Below, in pieces: positions 13,968-23,742 of a stretch of 36,193 nt of DNA. Positions within the stretch are counted from its first letter, which is position 1. Each line of letters starts with the position of its first letter. Made by a program: the position numbers and the translations under genes. This DNA is from an uncultured Caryophanales bacterium (GTDB taxonomy: Bacteria > Bacillota_I > Bacilli_A > RF39 > UBA660): contig CAMVPJ010000006.1 in the NCBI GenBank assembly GCA_947169395.1, positions 1 to 36,193 of the forward strand, written 5' to 3'. The notes below the pieces were generated by a model. The model was not told the DNA's origin. It ran no database searches and worked only from the letters and a program-made list of their open reading frames with translations.

Positions 13968-16466
13968 TCATTTTTCAATATCTTTAAGAAAATCATCAAT
14001 CGTCATAATTTTATCATCAATAGACTCTAATGATATTTCTTTAACCTCTTCTTTTATCTCCTTAGGATTAATAATACTAACTCCTATAAACATACCATTT
14101 ATTGCTTGGTTAGATAAACTATTACCAGTTGAATATCTATCTAGTATTGGTATATCTGTTACTTTCTTATACTCAATATCTTCTTTAAATATAATACCTA
14201 TGTTATTTTTATTATTAATAATAAAACTATTAATAATATGATAAGGATTAGTTTTTACATCTCTTATTATTTGCACACCACGTCTAGCTCTAGAAGTTTT
14301 TTCAAATTCAGATACTTTAACTCTTTTAGCAGTACTCTTATCAGTTAGAACAAGTACGTAATCCTCACCATTATATACATCTCCACTAACAACATTATCA
14401 TTATCTTTTAAAGATATAGCCTTAACTCCAGATGCTTTAACTCCAACAATACCTACTTCATTAATATCATATCTTAAAGACATACCATTACGTGTTGTAA
14501 TAAATACTTCACTACCTACTTTATCAGTAACTGATACTACTAAATCATCACCTTTTAATTTCATAGAACATAATGGTTTATTATATCTATTAACTTTAAA
14601 GTCACTTAGTAATGATCTTTTAATCATACCATTTTTACTAAACATCGTAATTACTTTTTCAGTATTAAAATCAGCTACAGGAACTACAGACACAACATGT
14701 TCATCCGCACTCATCTTAACAATATTACTTACATGTTTACCTAAATCTTTCCATTTTAAATCAGGTAGTTCATATACAGGAATATATAAGTAGTTTCCTA
14801 AATCAGTAAATACAAGTAATGTATCTAATGTATTTAATTCATATAAACCAATTACATAATCCATCTCTTTTAATGTAGGAGATGCTTCACTAGATTGATA
14901 ACTTCTTATTGAACTACGTTTAACATAACCCTCGTGTGTTACCATTACAATAACATCTTCCTTAGGAATCATATCAGTAGTATCTATCTTAATCTCAGTT
15001 ATTTCATCTCTAATCTCAGTTTTCCTATCTGTTGCATATTCTTTCTTTATTTTTCTTAACTCATGCTTCATTACTTCATGTAATTTATCTTCATCAGATA
15101 ATATTTGTTTTAATGCAGCAATAAATTTTTCTAGTTTTTCTTTTTCTTCTTCTAAAGCTACTACATCTGTATTAGTTAATCTATATAGTTGTAAAGTAAC
15201 TATAGCTTCAGCCTGTTCAACAGTAAAATCGAACTCTTTAACTAAGTTATCTTTCGCATCAGACTTATTCTTACTAGAACGTATTACCTTAATTACTTTA
15301 TCTAATATAGATATCATTTTTAAAAATCCATCTACAATATGTAATCTTTTTTCGTAAGCTCTAAGATCAAACTCACTTCTACGTCTAACTACTTCTTTTT
15401 GATGAGCAATATAAGCATCAAGCATAGGTATAATACCTAATGTTTCTGGTCTACGATTAACTATTGCGACCATATTATATGAGTATGAAACTTGTAATTC
15501 AGTATTCTTAAGTAAATAATTAAGAATCATTTCTTTATTCGCATTACTTTTTAAATCTATCGCAATACGAAGTCCATCTCTATCAGTCTCATCTCTAACC
15601 TCACTAATGCCTTCAATCTTCTTATCGATTCTAATTGCATCAATCTTACTTACAAGGTTAGCCTTATTTACTTCAAAAGGAATCTCAGTAACTATAATTT
15701 GTTCTTTACCTTTTTCTTTTACAAACTCACATTTACTCTTAACTATTACTTTACCACGTCCAGTAGTAAAGGCATCTATTATACCTTTCTTACCTTCTAC
15801 TATTCCTCCAGTTGGAAAGTCAGGACCCTTTACTATATCAAGAATAGTATCTAATCTACAATTTGGACTATCAATTCTTTTAATAGTCGCATCTATTACT
15901 TCGCCTAAATTATGTGGTGGAATATTAGTTGCATATCCTGCACTTATTCCATTAGTACCATTAACTAGTAAATTAGGAAACTTAGCTGGAAGTACAGTAG
16001 GCTCTAGAAATCTATCATCAAAGTTAGGAGCCCAAGCAACAGTATCTTTTTCTAAATCTTTTAAAAGTTCACTACTAATTTTGGATAAACGTGCTTCAGT
16101 ATAACGATATGCAGCTGCAGAATCTCCATCCATAGAACCATTATTACCATGAATATCAATTAGTATTTCATTCTGCTTCCACCACTGACTCATACGTACC
16201 ATTGCATCATATACAGAAGAATCGCCATGTGGATGGAACTTACCAAGCACATCTCCAACAGTTGCCGCACATTTAATATAACCTTTTTCATGCGTATTAC
16301 CTGCTTTATACATTGCATATAGAATTCTTCTTTGTACTGGTTTTAATCCATCTCTTACATCAGGAATAGCTCTATCTTGAATAATCTCTTTAGCATACTT
16401 ACCAAAGCGATCACCCATGATTTCCTCTAATGCATAATCTTGTATTCTTTTTAATATATCCTCCAT
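13968..16466 (-). CDS. parC: DNA topoisomerase IV subunit A
   Basis: 832 residues. This breakage-reunion subunit decatenates daughter chromosomes as ParC2E2. The winged-helix domain carries QDRAIPDVRDGLKPVQRRIL and HPHGDSSVYDAM. The active-site Tyr is Y122 in AYRYTEARLS, and the preceding IHGNNGSMDGDSAAA is of ParC rather than GyrA type (GyrA normally has GNFGSVDGD). The GyrA-box motif QRRGGKG is absent and the C-terminal beta-pinwheel is degenerate (MVTHEGYVKRSS, VFITTRNGMSL, RGVQIIRD), again as in ParC. The start ATG directly abuts the stop of the Nudix gene (TAA then ATG). The partner parE lies 1.5 kb upstream in the same operon, separated by three other genes. Confidence 0.95.
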   Translation of the reverse strand: MEDILKRIQDYALEEIMGDRFGKYAKEIIQDRAIPDVRDGLKPVQRRILYAMYKAGNTHEKGYIKCAATVGDVLGKFHPHGDSSVYDAMVRMSQWWKQNEILIDIHGNNGSMDGDSAAAYRYTEARLSKISSELLKDLEKDTVAWAPNFDDRFLEPTVLPAKFPNLLVNGTNGISAGYATNIPPHNLGEVIDATIKRIDSPNCRLDTILDIVKGPDFPTGGIVEGKKGIIDAFTTGRGKVIVKSKCEFVKEKGKEQIIVTEIPFEVNKANLVSKIDAIRIDKKIEGISEVRDETDRDGLRIAIDLKSNANKEMILNYLLKNTELQVSYSYNMVAIVNRRPETLGIIPMLDAYIAHQKEVVRRRSEFDLRAYEKRLHIVDGFLKMISILDKVIKVIRSSKNKSDAKDNLVKEFDFTVEQAEAIVTLQLYRLTNTDVVALEEEKEKLEKFIAALKQILSDEDKLHEVMKHELRKIKKEYATDRKTEIRDEITEIKIDTTDMIPKEDVIVMVTHEGYVKRSSIRSYQSSEASPTLKEMDYVIGLYELNTLDTLLVFTDLGNYLYIPVYELPDLKWKDLGKHVSNIVKMSADEHVVSVVPVADFNTEKVITMFSKNGMIKRSLLSDFKVNRYNKPLCSMKLKGDDLVVSVTDKVGSEVFITTRNGMSLRYDINEVGIVGVKASGVKAISLKDNDNVVSGDVYNGEDYVLVLTDKSTAKRVKVSEFEKTSRARRGVQIIRDVKTNPYHIINSFIINNKNNIGIIFKEDIEYKKVTDIPILDRYSTGNSLSNQAINGMFIGVSIINPKEIKEEVKEISLESIDDKIMTIDDFLKDIEK

Positions 16467-17024
16467 TTAAACACCTCTATTATTTAGTTTTTTTATTAAT
16501 TTCTTGTGTACTGGCCTTATAAAATCACAAAATGATTCATCATAAGCATCTTTAAAATCAACCCACTTAACACCTTTAGATTCATCATCTCTATAAACAA
16601 GTGGTATTTTATCATCAGCTTCCATTAAATATACACAATCTAAATGTATATGGGATGATACATATTTTCCTCGTTTCACATGTCCAATTACTGGATTAGA
16701 GTTAATCGCAAATATGTTTTCATCTAATACTTTTGCTTTAAGCCCAGTTTCTTCTTCTACTTCACGAACTGCAACAGAAAGTAAATCATCAATGCCATCA
16801 GCGTGTCCACCAGGATATGCCCAACCATCATTTATGATATGATAGACAACTACCATTTTGGTTCTATCTTTATTAACTACAAAAGCTGAAGATGTAAAAT
16901 GTCCAAAAATATTATTTCTCGTTAATACATCATCAAAACTATTAATAAATTCTAAGAATTGTTCTTTATCCATTTGTTCTTGTTCATTATATGGTACATA
17001 TTTTTCTATTTGTTCTTTTAACAT
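16467..17024 (-). CDS. Nudix hydrolase
   Basis: 185 residues. Nudix enzymes hydrolyse nucleoside diphosphates linked to another group. The Nudix box is GHADGIDDLLSVAVREVEEE followed by TGL; it fits G-x5-E-x7-REUxEExGU except that the first Glu is Asp. The metal-binding RE-x-EE core is intact. PGG before the box and a hydrophobic VVYHII strand agree with the fold. The substrate cannot be told. The start ATG 17024 follows a TAGGTG site that overlaps the stop of a small upstream ORF. It lies inside the topoisomerase IV operon and abuts parC, so it is co-transcribed and probably coupled. Confidence 0.88.
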   Translation of the reverse strand: MLKEQIEKYVPYNEQEQMDKEQFLEFINSFDDVLTRNNIFGHFTSSAFVVNKDRTKMVVVYHIINDGWAYPGGHADGIDDLLSVAVREVEEETGLKAKVLDENIFAINSNPVIGHVKRGKYVSSHIHLDCVYLMEADDKIPLVYRDDESKGVKWVDFKDAYDESFCDFIRPVHKKLIKKLNNRGV

Positions 17025-17032
17025 CTAAACAC

Positions 17033-17164
17033 CTACTTACTTGTTTCATGTACTTCATTTTCATCAAATGAATTTGACATTATTTCTAGCATTATTAAAT
17101 TACCTTTATAACTATATTTTTTCTTTGAAGAAATTTCAACTAAATCATCTAATAATATCCCCAT
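17033..17164 (-). CDS. Small ORF, 43 residues, unknown
   Basis: ATG 17164 to TAG 17033, filling the gap between the phosphatase-like and Nudix genes. It begins MGILLDDLVEISSKKKYSY, is mostly hydrophilic, and uses the same AT-rich codons as its neighbours. It starts 5 bases after the phosphatase-like stop and ends inside the ribosome binding site of the Nudix gene, which suggests coupled translation. No strong ribosome binding site precedes it. It could be a real small protein or the detached end of a neighbour. Confidence 0.4.
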   Translation of the reverse strand: MGILLDDLVEISSKKKYSYKGNLIMLEIMSNSFDENEVHETSK

Positions 17165-17168
17165 CAAC

Positions 17169-17921
17169 TCATTTATTATCTATCAATATGTATGTTAAAT
17201 CATCATTATTATCTAAATTTAATAATTTTTTCTCTATTAACTCTTTTTCAAAATATTCTTTATTATTAGGAATACCTAATTTATTATAAAAACCATCTGT
17301 GCATATAATTATTTTATCTACATCTTTTTTACATACTTTTTTTAACAATCCATTATTTATACTATTAGGATTCGTTGAACCAACTGGATACCCATTATTT
17401 CTATTAGCAAATTTTCTATACTTTCTCCAAATAGGTCTTTTTAATTCTATTTTTTCTTCCAGAGATAATTCTAATTTATTTATCACAGCAGTTTCTTTTC
17501 TACATTTTATTTTCGTTTCATCAAATCTATGATCTTCTATATTCTCTATATCGCCATTTTTATATAGAATTGATATCAAACAATCACATAATAAATATAG
17601 ATTATAATATTCTTTTTCTTCTTTAACAACAGCTATTGTAAATGTAGGTAATTCATATTCCTTATACTTAGTAATTTCTGTTAATAAATTATTACTTTTA
17701 ATAATCCCCTTAATTAAACTATTTTGAATTGATTCAGAATAAACTATATTGGATTTTAGTAATTGCATATATTCATATAAATCAGAAGTTTCAAAAAATA
17801 AGTTATCATTAAATAATGCTGTTGCGCCATCTATAACATAACAAAAATCATTAGTATAGTTTATAATATCATTATTATATTTACCTATTCCTTTTTTACT
17901 ATTAGCACTTAATATATTCAA
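17169..17921 (-). CDS. PP2C-like protein phosphatase
   Basis: 250 residues. PP2C-type metal-dependent phosphatase features: IGKYNND near the start, YVIDGATAL (Asp-Gly metal ligand), CDCLISILYKNG in place of the usual GDSR strand, IIICTDGFYN and NDDLTYILID (the last metal-binding Asp). Overall it is a minimal, divergent PP2C fold, without membrane segments. The start is a TTG at 17921 with an AGGTGA site lying within the last codons of parE; no ATG or GTG has better support. It follows parE by 8 bases, in the topoisomerase IV operon. It could oppose a Ser/Thr kinase such as the one at 3829-5169, but nothing in the sequence ties them. Confidence 0.7.
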   Translation of the reverse strand: MNILSANSKKGIGKYNNDIINYTNDFCYVIDGATALFNDNLFFETSDLYEYMQLLKSNIVYSESIQNSLIKGIIKSNNLLTEITKYKEYELPTFTIAVVKEEKEYYNLYLLCDCLISILYKNGDIENIEDHRFDETKIKCRKETAVINKLELSLEEKIELKRPIWRKYRKFANRNNGYPVGSTNPNSINNGLLKKVCKKDVDKIIICTDGFYNKLGIPNNKEYFEKELIEKKLLNLDNNDDLTYILIDNK

Positions 17922-17929
17922 TAAATCAC

Positions 17930-19834
17930 CTACGCTCTATAATTATCTTCCATTGTAAATTCAACATTTCTATTTATCCATTCTTTTCTAGGTTCTACTT
18001 TATCTCCCATAAGTACACTAACTCTTTTTTCAGCAAGTGCAGCATCAGTAATATTAACCCTAATTAAACTACGAGTATCGGGATTCATTGTAGTTTCCCA
18101 AAGTTGATCTGCATTCATCTCACCAAGACCTTTATATCTTTGTATAGAATACTTACCACTGTTTTCTTTCTTAATAGTTTCTAACTCTTCATCAGTATAA
18201 GCATAAAAGTGTTTCTTACCATAATCAAGTTTATATAAAGGAGGTAAAGCAATATAAAGTTTACCTTGTTCAATTAAACCTCTCATATAATAATAGAAAA
18301 ATGTAAGTAATAGTATTTGAATATGCGCACCATCAACATCGGCATCGGTCATAATAATTACTTTATCATAATTAGAATCTTCTACTGTAAAGTCAGATCC
18401 AACACCAGCTCCAATTGTATGAATCATTGTATTAATCTCTTCATTTTTAAGTATATCAGTAAGTGATGCTTTAGCAGTATTAATTACCTTACCACGAAGT
18501 GGAAGTATCGCTTGAAACTTACGGTCTCGTCCCCCTTTAGCAGAACCACCTGCTGAATCTCCCTCAACTAGGAACAGTTCATTTTTCTTAGGATTCTTAC
18601 TTTGTGCAGGAGATAACTTACCAGATAAGTTCTTCTCTATTTTATTTTTAGATTTACCATTTCTAGCTTCATCTCTAGCTTTACGTGCAGCCTCACGCAC
18701 TTGTTTACTCTTAACCATCTTCTCTACTATTTTAGTAGCTATAGCTTTATTCTCTTCTAAGAAAAATTGTAATTTCTCACTAACTACAGACTCTACTGCA
18801 TTACGAGCTTCAGGTGTACCTAACTTAGACTTAGTTTGTCCTTCAAACTGAAGTAATGCCTCAGGTATCTTAATAGATAATACTGCAGTAATACCTTCTC
18901 TAGTGTCAGGTCCTTCTAAGTTCTTATCTTTAGCCTTTAAGTAACCATTAGATCTTGCATAATCATTAAATACACGAGTAATAGCTGTTTTAAATCCTAC
19001 TTCATGAGTACCACCATCAGATGTTTTTACATTATTTACAAAAGATATAATATTATCAGAATATGTATCTGTATATTGGAATGCCACTTTAACATCAATC
19101 TTATCTTTAATACCCTCAAATTGTACTACATTATGTAGAGCTGCTTTATCTTCATTAATATATTCAATAAATGATTTTAATCCATTGTCGTAGCAATAAC
19201 TTTCACTTCTACCATCAATTTCATCTACTATATCAATAGTAAGTCCTTCAAGTAAAAATGCACTTTCCTGCATTCTTTCACATATAGTTGAAAACGAAAA
19301 ATGCGTAGTTGAAAATATTGTATCATCTGGCATAAATCTAACACTAGTACCAGTTTTACTAGTTTTCATTCCTTTAGTAAGCGGAGTATCTAGTTTACCA
19401 CCATCTTTAAATGATATTGCATATTCATAACCATCTCTTTTAATAGTTACACGCATCCATTTTGATAAAGCATTAACTACTGAAGCTCCTACTCCATGAA
19501 GTCCTCCTGATACAGTATACCCACTAGATTCAAACTTACCTCCAGCATGAAGTACTGTATATATTACTTCAGGTGTAGACTTACCAGTTTTATGTAGTCC
19601 AACCGGCACTCCTCTACCTTCATCTTCTACACTTACACTTGAATCGCTATGAATAGTTATTTTAATTCTTTTACCAAATCCATTTATTACTTCATCTATA
19701 CTATTATCAACTATCTCCCATACTAGATGATGCAGTCCTCTTTTATCAGTAGATCCAATATACATACCAGGTCTTTTTCTTACAGCTTCTAATCCTTCTA
19801 GTACTTTAATAGAATCTTCATTGTATTTTACCAT
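17930..19834 (-). CDS. parE: DNA topoisomerase IV subunit B
   Basis: 634 residues. GHKL-type ATPase subunit of topoisomerase IV. Seen are the ATP-binding EIVDNSIDEV, DEGRGVPVG, GGLHGVGASVVNALS, the transducer domain, and TOPRIM motifs LVEGDSAGGSA and DADVDGAHI. FQAILPLRGKVINTAKA and the short length without the gyrase insertion favour ParE over GyrB. A frame open 15 codons further upstream starts at TTG 19879, but that TTG is the -35 of the promoter; the ATG at 19834, with GGTGG ahead and the conserved YNEDSIKVLEGLEAVRKRPG after it, is the start. The gene heads an operon with a PP2C-like gene, a small ORF, Nudix and parC. Confidence 0.95.
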   Translation of the reverse strand: MVKYNEDSIKVLEGLEAVRKRPGMYIGSTDKRGLHHLVWEIVDNSIDEVINGFGKRIKITIHSDSSVSVEDEGRGVPVGLHKTGKSTPEVIYTVLHAGGKFESSGYTVSGGLHGVGASVVNALSKWMRVTIKRDGYEYAISFKDGGKLDTPLTKGMKTSKTGTSVRFMPDDTIFSTTHFSFSTICERMQESAFLLEGLTIDIVDEIDGRSESYCYDNGLKSFIEYINEDKAALHNVVQFEGIKDKIDVKVAFQYTDTYSDNIISFVNNVKTSDGGTHEVGFKTAITRVFNDYARSNGYLKAKDKNLEGPDTREGITAVLSIKIPEALLQFEGQTKSKLGTPEARNAVESVVSEKLQFFLEENKAIATKIVEKMVKSKQVREAARKARDEARNGKSKNKIEKNLSGKLSPAQSKNPKKNELFLVEGDSAGGSAKGGRDRKFQAILPLRGKVINTAKASLTDILKNEEINTMIHTIGAGVGSDFTVEDSNYDKVIIMTDADVDGAHIQILLLTFFYYYMRGLIEQGKLYIALPPLYKLDYGKKHFYAYTDEELETIKKENSGKYSIQRYKGLGEMNADQLWETTMNPDTRSLIRVNITDAALAEKRVSVLMGDKVEPRKEWINRNVEFTMEDNYRA

Positions 19835-19849
19835 TTTACCACCAGAGTC

Positions 19850-19879
19850 ATTATAACATGTTAAAAAAGTAAAAGTCAA
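19850..19879 (-). promoter_or_regulatory. parE operon promoter
   Basis: Minus strand TTGACT (19874-19879), 18-base spacer, TATAAT (19850-19855) with TG one base upstream (extended -10). It ends 15 bases before the parE ATG. Confidence 0.75.
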
Positions 19880-19891
19880 AGAAAACCAAAG

Positions 19892-19915
19892 AAAAAAAGC
19901 ATAATTCCTATGCTT
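19892..19915 (-). terminator. Terminator of the sortase/surface-protein operon
   Basis: Minus-strand stem AAGCATA / TATGCTT (19909-19915 with 19897-19903), 5-base loop, then a T tract. It overlaps the last codons of the surface-protein gene and lies just upstream of the parE promoter. Confidence 0.8.
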
Positions 19916-22900
19916 ATTTCATAATAGATACTTTATCAAGTTCTCTTTTTATTGATAATAATCCAAGTGGTAACATGCCTAAGATTAAGAATAGATAATC
20001 TTTAGCGCTAACACCAGTATTTGGAGCTGCAATTTCTTCTTCTATCTTAGTATAGTAAACCTTAATAACATTATCCTTATCATCAGTTACTACAAGTTCA
20101 CCAGAATCTTTATCAAATTTATATCCATCAGTTAATTTATCTGGATATTTATTAATAATAGTTCCATAAACAATATTTTCATATTCTTCTGTTTTACTAT
20201 CATCAATAACATTATCATAATAGTATTCTACACGATAAGTTAAATCATCCTTAATACTATAGAATACATCAATAATATTTTCCCCATCAATAATCATATA
20301 AGGCAATTCTGTTTCAACAACACCATCTTTATACCCATTAGGTCTTTTAAAGTTAACATCAATATCATCAATATCAACTAATGATTTATATGTCATACCG
20401 TTATTCTTAATATATCCTAAATATTCATTATTAGTTCTATCATAATAATTAACTGTATAAGATAAATCAGTCTTGATTGAGTATTCAAATGTAATAGTTT
20501 TATCATACTCATCTACATTAAATGTTTGAGTATTTTCTCCTTCTAGATTATATCCTGTAATATCTTTTGCAGTTTCAGTAATCTCACTATTATAAGTTAC
20601 ATTACCTTTAGTCTTTCTTTCTGCAATCTCTTCCTTAGTATCCTTATCAACATATTTTACTATATAATTGAAATCATTCTTCTTAGAATATTCAAATACT
20701 AAAGTCATATTATCATCTGTAAGAGTAATTGATTTAGTAGCCTCAGCAGCCGCATTATATCCAAATGGCGCATCTTTAGCTGTTTCTTCATATGTTTCTA
20801 AATATGTTTTATTATCTCTTAATTCAGAATTAATAATTTCTTCTTTAGTTACACTATCTACATATTTAACAGTATATTGTAAATCATTTCTCTTATTATA
20901 TAATACTTGAATTACATTTCTACCATCAATTATTTCATATGGCATTGTAGTTTTTATAACACCATCTTGATATCCAAATGATGGTTTAAACATATTTACA
21001 TCAATCATATCAGATGTAATAGAATCTTTATATGTCTTATTACCATATTCCTTACTATTAATATAGTGAGCTACATCATTTAAAACTTCATCTTTATAAT
21101 ACTCTACTGTATATACAAGATTATTTTTCTTTGTATAGTAGAAGTTAATCTCTTTATTATATTCATCAAGAACAAATTCTTGAGTCTCACTACCTACTAC
21201 ATTATATCCAGAAATTACTTCTGCAGTCTCAGTAATAGTTTCTTTATATGTTTTATTAGATACTGGTTTTGCAGTATGTAATACTTCATTTGTACCTTGT
21301 TCTAAATAGTTTACAGTATAATTATAATCTGTTTTCTTTGAGTATTCAAATGTTATAGTTTTATCATACTCATCTACATTAAATGTTTGAGTACTATTTC
21401 CTTCTAGATTATATCCTGTAATATCTTTTGCAGTTTCAGTAATTTCACTATTATAAGTTACATTACCTTTAGTCTTTCTTTCTGAAATTTCTTCTTTAGT
21501 ATCCTTATCAATATATTTTACAATATAATTATAATCTGTTTTCTTTGAGTATTCAAATGTAATTGTTTTATCATACTCATCTACATTAAATGTTTGAGTA
21601 TTTTCTCCTTCTAGATTATATCCTGTAATATCTTTTGCAGTTTCAGTAATCTCACTATTATAAGTTACATTACCTTTAGTCTTTCTTTCTGCAATCTCTT
21701 CCTTAGTATCCTTATCAACATATTTTACTATATAATTGAAATCATTCTTCTTAGAATATTCAAATACTAAAGTCATATTATCATCTGTAAGAGTAATTGA
21801 TTTAGTAGCCTCAGCAGCCGCATTATATCCAAATGGCGCATCTTTAGCTGTTTCTTCATATGTTTCTAAATATGTTTTATTATCTCTTAATTCAGAATTA
21901 ATAATTTCTTCTTTAGTTACACTATCTACATATTTAACAGTATATTGTAAATCATTTCTCTTATTATATAATACTTGAATTACATTTCTACCATCAATTA
22001 TTTCATATGGCATTGTAGTTTTTATAACACCATCTTGATATCCAAATGATGGTTTAAACATATTTACATCAATCATATCAGATGTAATAGAATCTTTATA
22101 TGTCTTATTACCATATTCCTTACTATTAATATAGTGAGCTACATCATTTAAAACTTCATCTTTATAATACTCTACTGTATATACAAGATTATTTTTCTTT
22201 GTATAGTAGAAGTTAATCTCTTTATTATATTCATCAAGAACAAATTCTTGAGTCTCACTACCTACTACATTATATCCAGAAATTACTTCTGCAGTCTCAG
22301 TAATAGTTTCTTTATATGTTTTATTAGATACTGGTTTTGCAGTATGTAATACTTCATTTGTACCTTGTTCTAAATAGTTTACAGTATAGTTATAATCTGT
22401 CTTCTTTGTATAATAGAAGTTTATTTCTTGATTATCCTCACTTATTGTAATCTCTTTAGTAGCAGCATCATAATTATAACCTGCTATTTCTTTTGCATTC
22501 TCACTATAAGTTTTATTTCTTAACTTATCTATTCTAACTTCTTGAGTTTCTAAAACAGTATTTGTTCCATCTTCAAGATAATTAACTTTATAAGTATATC
22601 CTTTTACATTAACTTGTGGAGTGTCATTAATAACAACAGGTCCATCAGGATATTCAACTTTTGCTTCTCCATTAGTATCATATAATCCTGGAGCATCTAC
22701 ATTATTTAATCTAATCTTAAATGTAAATATCTTTTCTGTTTCATTAACTTCATTAATATAATATGATACTTTTTTGCCATCAATAGTTGGAGTAACTGCA
22801 TTTCCATCTAGTTTTGCACTACCTTCAACATATTCAAAATTATCTCCAATAACATCTGATAATGTTGCACTTGTTGCAGCTGGCGTTATTACTTCAATAT

Positions 22901-23732
22901 TATCTATAATATTTGAAAATACTTCAGAAATATTAAATGCATTTCCATCAGAATAATGTGTGTTTTTAGGATCAGAAACCATGTTCTTTAAAGCTGTACC
23001 TTCATCTTCATATCCAATAGCAAATATTTCATATCCTTGTTCCTTTGCATAATTAGCTTGAGTAACATATGCATTTCCATCAGTAGGCGCACCATCACTA
23101 ATAACTACAATATACTTATTAGCTGAAGCAGGAGCACTATCTAATAATCTATTTGCTTCCCTTAAAGCTTTTCCAATTTCTGTGTTACCACCAGGACTAC
23201 CAAAATTTGCATTATCTAAATTTCTATTTGCAAACTCAGTAGATGAAACATTAGTTGCAAATGTTACTAAAGATATTTCTGCTTTACTATAAGTATTTAA
23301 TAAAGTTCTAGCAAATTCCTTCGCACCTGCTACTGCATTATCCCACTTATAAATAAATTGTCCCCAAGAACATCCATTGAATAATGCACTGAAAAAATTA
23401 CAATAATCATTCTGCATACTTCCTGATCTATCAAATACAACAACAGCATAAATAGGCACTTCTTGTGATTCAGTTGTAACTTTATTCTTTCCTTTAGTCT
23501 TTAAAGTTACATCATATACTCCATCTTCATCAGTTGCACTAACTTTTTTAGATAAATAAACATCACCTGGATTAGTTGTTCCGCCTGCTTCTTTTGAGTC
23601 TCCTACAACTTGTCCATCAGCAAGCTCTGCATTTGTTTCTCCCTCCGCAAAAACAGTAGGTAAAAAACTAAAATTCGATACTGTTATTGCAAAAACTACA
23701 ATAATGTTTAATATTTTGTTTAATATTTTCAT
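19914..23732 (-). CDS. Wall-anchored surface protein: vWA domain plus twelve MucBP-like repeats
   Basis: 1272 residues from ATG 23732 (AAGGAGG site; a GTG nine codons upstream lies before that site and is rejected). A signal peptide (cut near VFAEGET) is followed by a von Willebrand A domain with an intact metal-ion-dependent adhesion site: DRSGSM, a Thr-containing loop and VISDGAPTDG. About twelve repeats of 65-75 residues follow (YTVNYLE or YIVKYVD start, NKTY in the middle, FYYTKK or FEYSKK end), resembling MucBP mucin-binding repeats. The C-terminus is a sorting signal: APNTG (LPxTG variant), hydrophobic helix, basic tail. Repeats 2-5 and 7-10 are an almost exact copy of each other. The sortase gene lies directly upstream, its stop overlapping the ribosome binding site. 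Role: probably an adhesin for mucin or glycan. Confidence 0.9.
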   Translation of the reverse strand: MKILNKILNIIVVFAITVSNFSFLPTVFAEGETNAELADGQVVGDSKEAGGTTNPGDVYLSKKVSATDEDGVYDVTLKTKGKNKVTTESQEVPIYAVVVFDRSGSMQNDYCNFFSALFNGCSWGQFIYKWDNAVAGAKEFARTLLNTYSKAEISLVTFATNVSSTEFANRNLDNANFGSPGGNTEIGKALREANRLLDSAPASANKYIVVISDGAPTDGNAYVTQANYAKEQGYEIFAIGYEDEGTALKNMVSDPKNTHYSDGNAFNISEVFSNIIDNIEVITPAATSATLSDVIGDNFEYVEGSAKLDGNAVTPTIDGKKVSYYINEVNETEKIFTFKIRLNNVDAPGLYDTNGEAKVEYPDGPVVINDTPQVNVKGYTYKVNYLEDGTNTVLETQEVRIDKLRNKTYSENAKEIAGYNYDAATKEITISEDNQEINFYYTKKTDYNYTVNYLEQGTNEVLHTAKPVSNKTYKETITETAEVISGYNVVGSETQEFVLDEYNKEINFYYTKKNNLVYTVEYYKDEVLNDVAHYINSKEYGNKTYKDSITSDMIDVNMFKPSFGYQDGVIKTTMPYEIIDGRNVIQVLYNKRNDLQYTVKYVDSVTKEEIINSELRDNKTYLETYEETAKDAPFGYNAAAEATKSITLTDDNMTLVFEYSKKNDFNYIVKYVDKDTKEEIAERKTKGNVTYNSEITETAKDITGYNLEGENTQTFNVDEYDKTITFEYSKKTDYNYIVKYIDKDTKEEISERKTKGNVTYNSEITETAKDITGYNLEGNSTQTFNVDEYDKTITFEYSKKTDYNYTVNYLEQGTNEVLHTAKPVSNKTYKETITETAEVISGYNVVGSETQEFVLDEYNKEINFYYTKKNNLVYTVEYYKDEVLNDVAHYINSKEYGNKTYKDSITSDMIDVNMFKPSFGYQDGVIKTTMPYEIIDGRNVIQVLYNKRNDLQYTVKYVDSVTKEEIINSELRDNKTYLETYEETAKDAPFGYNAAAEATKSITLTDDNMTLVFEYSKKNDFNYIVKYVDKDTKEEIAERKTKGNVTYNSEITETAKDITGYNLEGENTQTFNVDEYDKTITFEYSIKTDLSYTVNYYDRTNNEYLGYIKNNGMTYKSLVDIDDIDVNFKRPNGYKDGVVETELPYMIIDGENIIDVFYSIKDDLTYRVEYYYDNVIDDSKTEEYENIVYGTIINKYPDKLTDGYKFDKDSGELVVTDDKDNVIKVYYTKIEEEIAAPNTGVSAKDYLFLILGMLPLGLLSIKRELDKVSIMK
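20497..21320 (-). repeat. Perfect 824-bp direct repeat, C-terminal copy
   Basis: Identical by eye to 21565-22388 with an offset of 1068 bases. The first mismatches are at 20496/21564 and 21321/22389. Encodes about 275 residues of MucBP-like repeats. Confidence 0.9.
21565..22388 (-). repeat. Perfect 824-bp direct repeat, N-terminal copy
   Basis: Partner of 20497-21320. The 244 bases between the copies encode the end of a diverged version of the neighbouring repeat, so the whole 1068-base period is in frame (356 residues). No synonymous differences were seen in 824 bases, indicating recent duplication or gene conversion. Confidence 0.9.
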
Positions 23733-23742
23733 AAAATCCTCC

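Noticed and set aside
15607..16104. 165-residue plus-strand frame inside parC
   Set aside because: Antisense shadow of a strongly conserved parC region; no ribosome binding site and no recognisable protein features.
17041..17289. Plus-strand frame of 82 residues near the PP2C-like gene
   Set aside because: Overlaps the 3' end of the minus-strand PP2C-like gene and the small ORF, no ribosome binding site.
13968..19834. gyrA/gyrB instead of parC/parE
   Set aside because: The GNNGSMDGD motif, lack of a GyrA box, and the LPLRGKVINTAKA version in the B subunit favour topoisomerase IV; not certain without a tree.
20668..21978. Two identical 80-residue plus-strand frames at 20668-20910 and 21736-21978
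   Set aside because: Antisense shadows within the duplicated MucBP repeats; useful only as a marker of the 1068-bp period.
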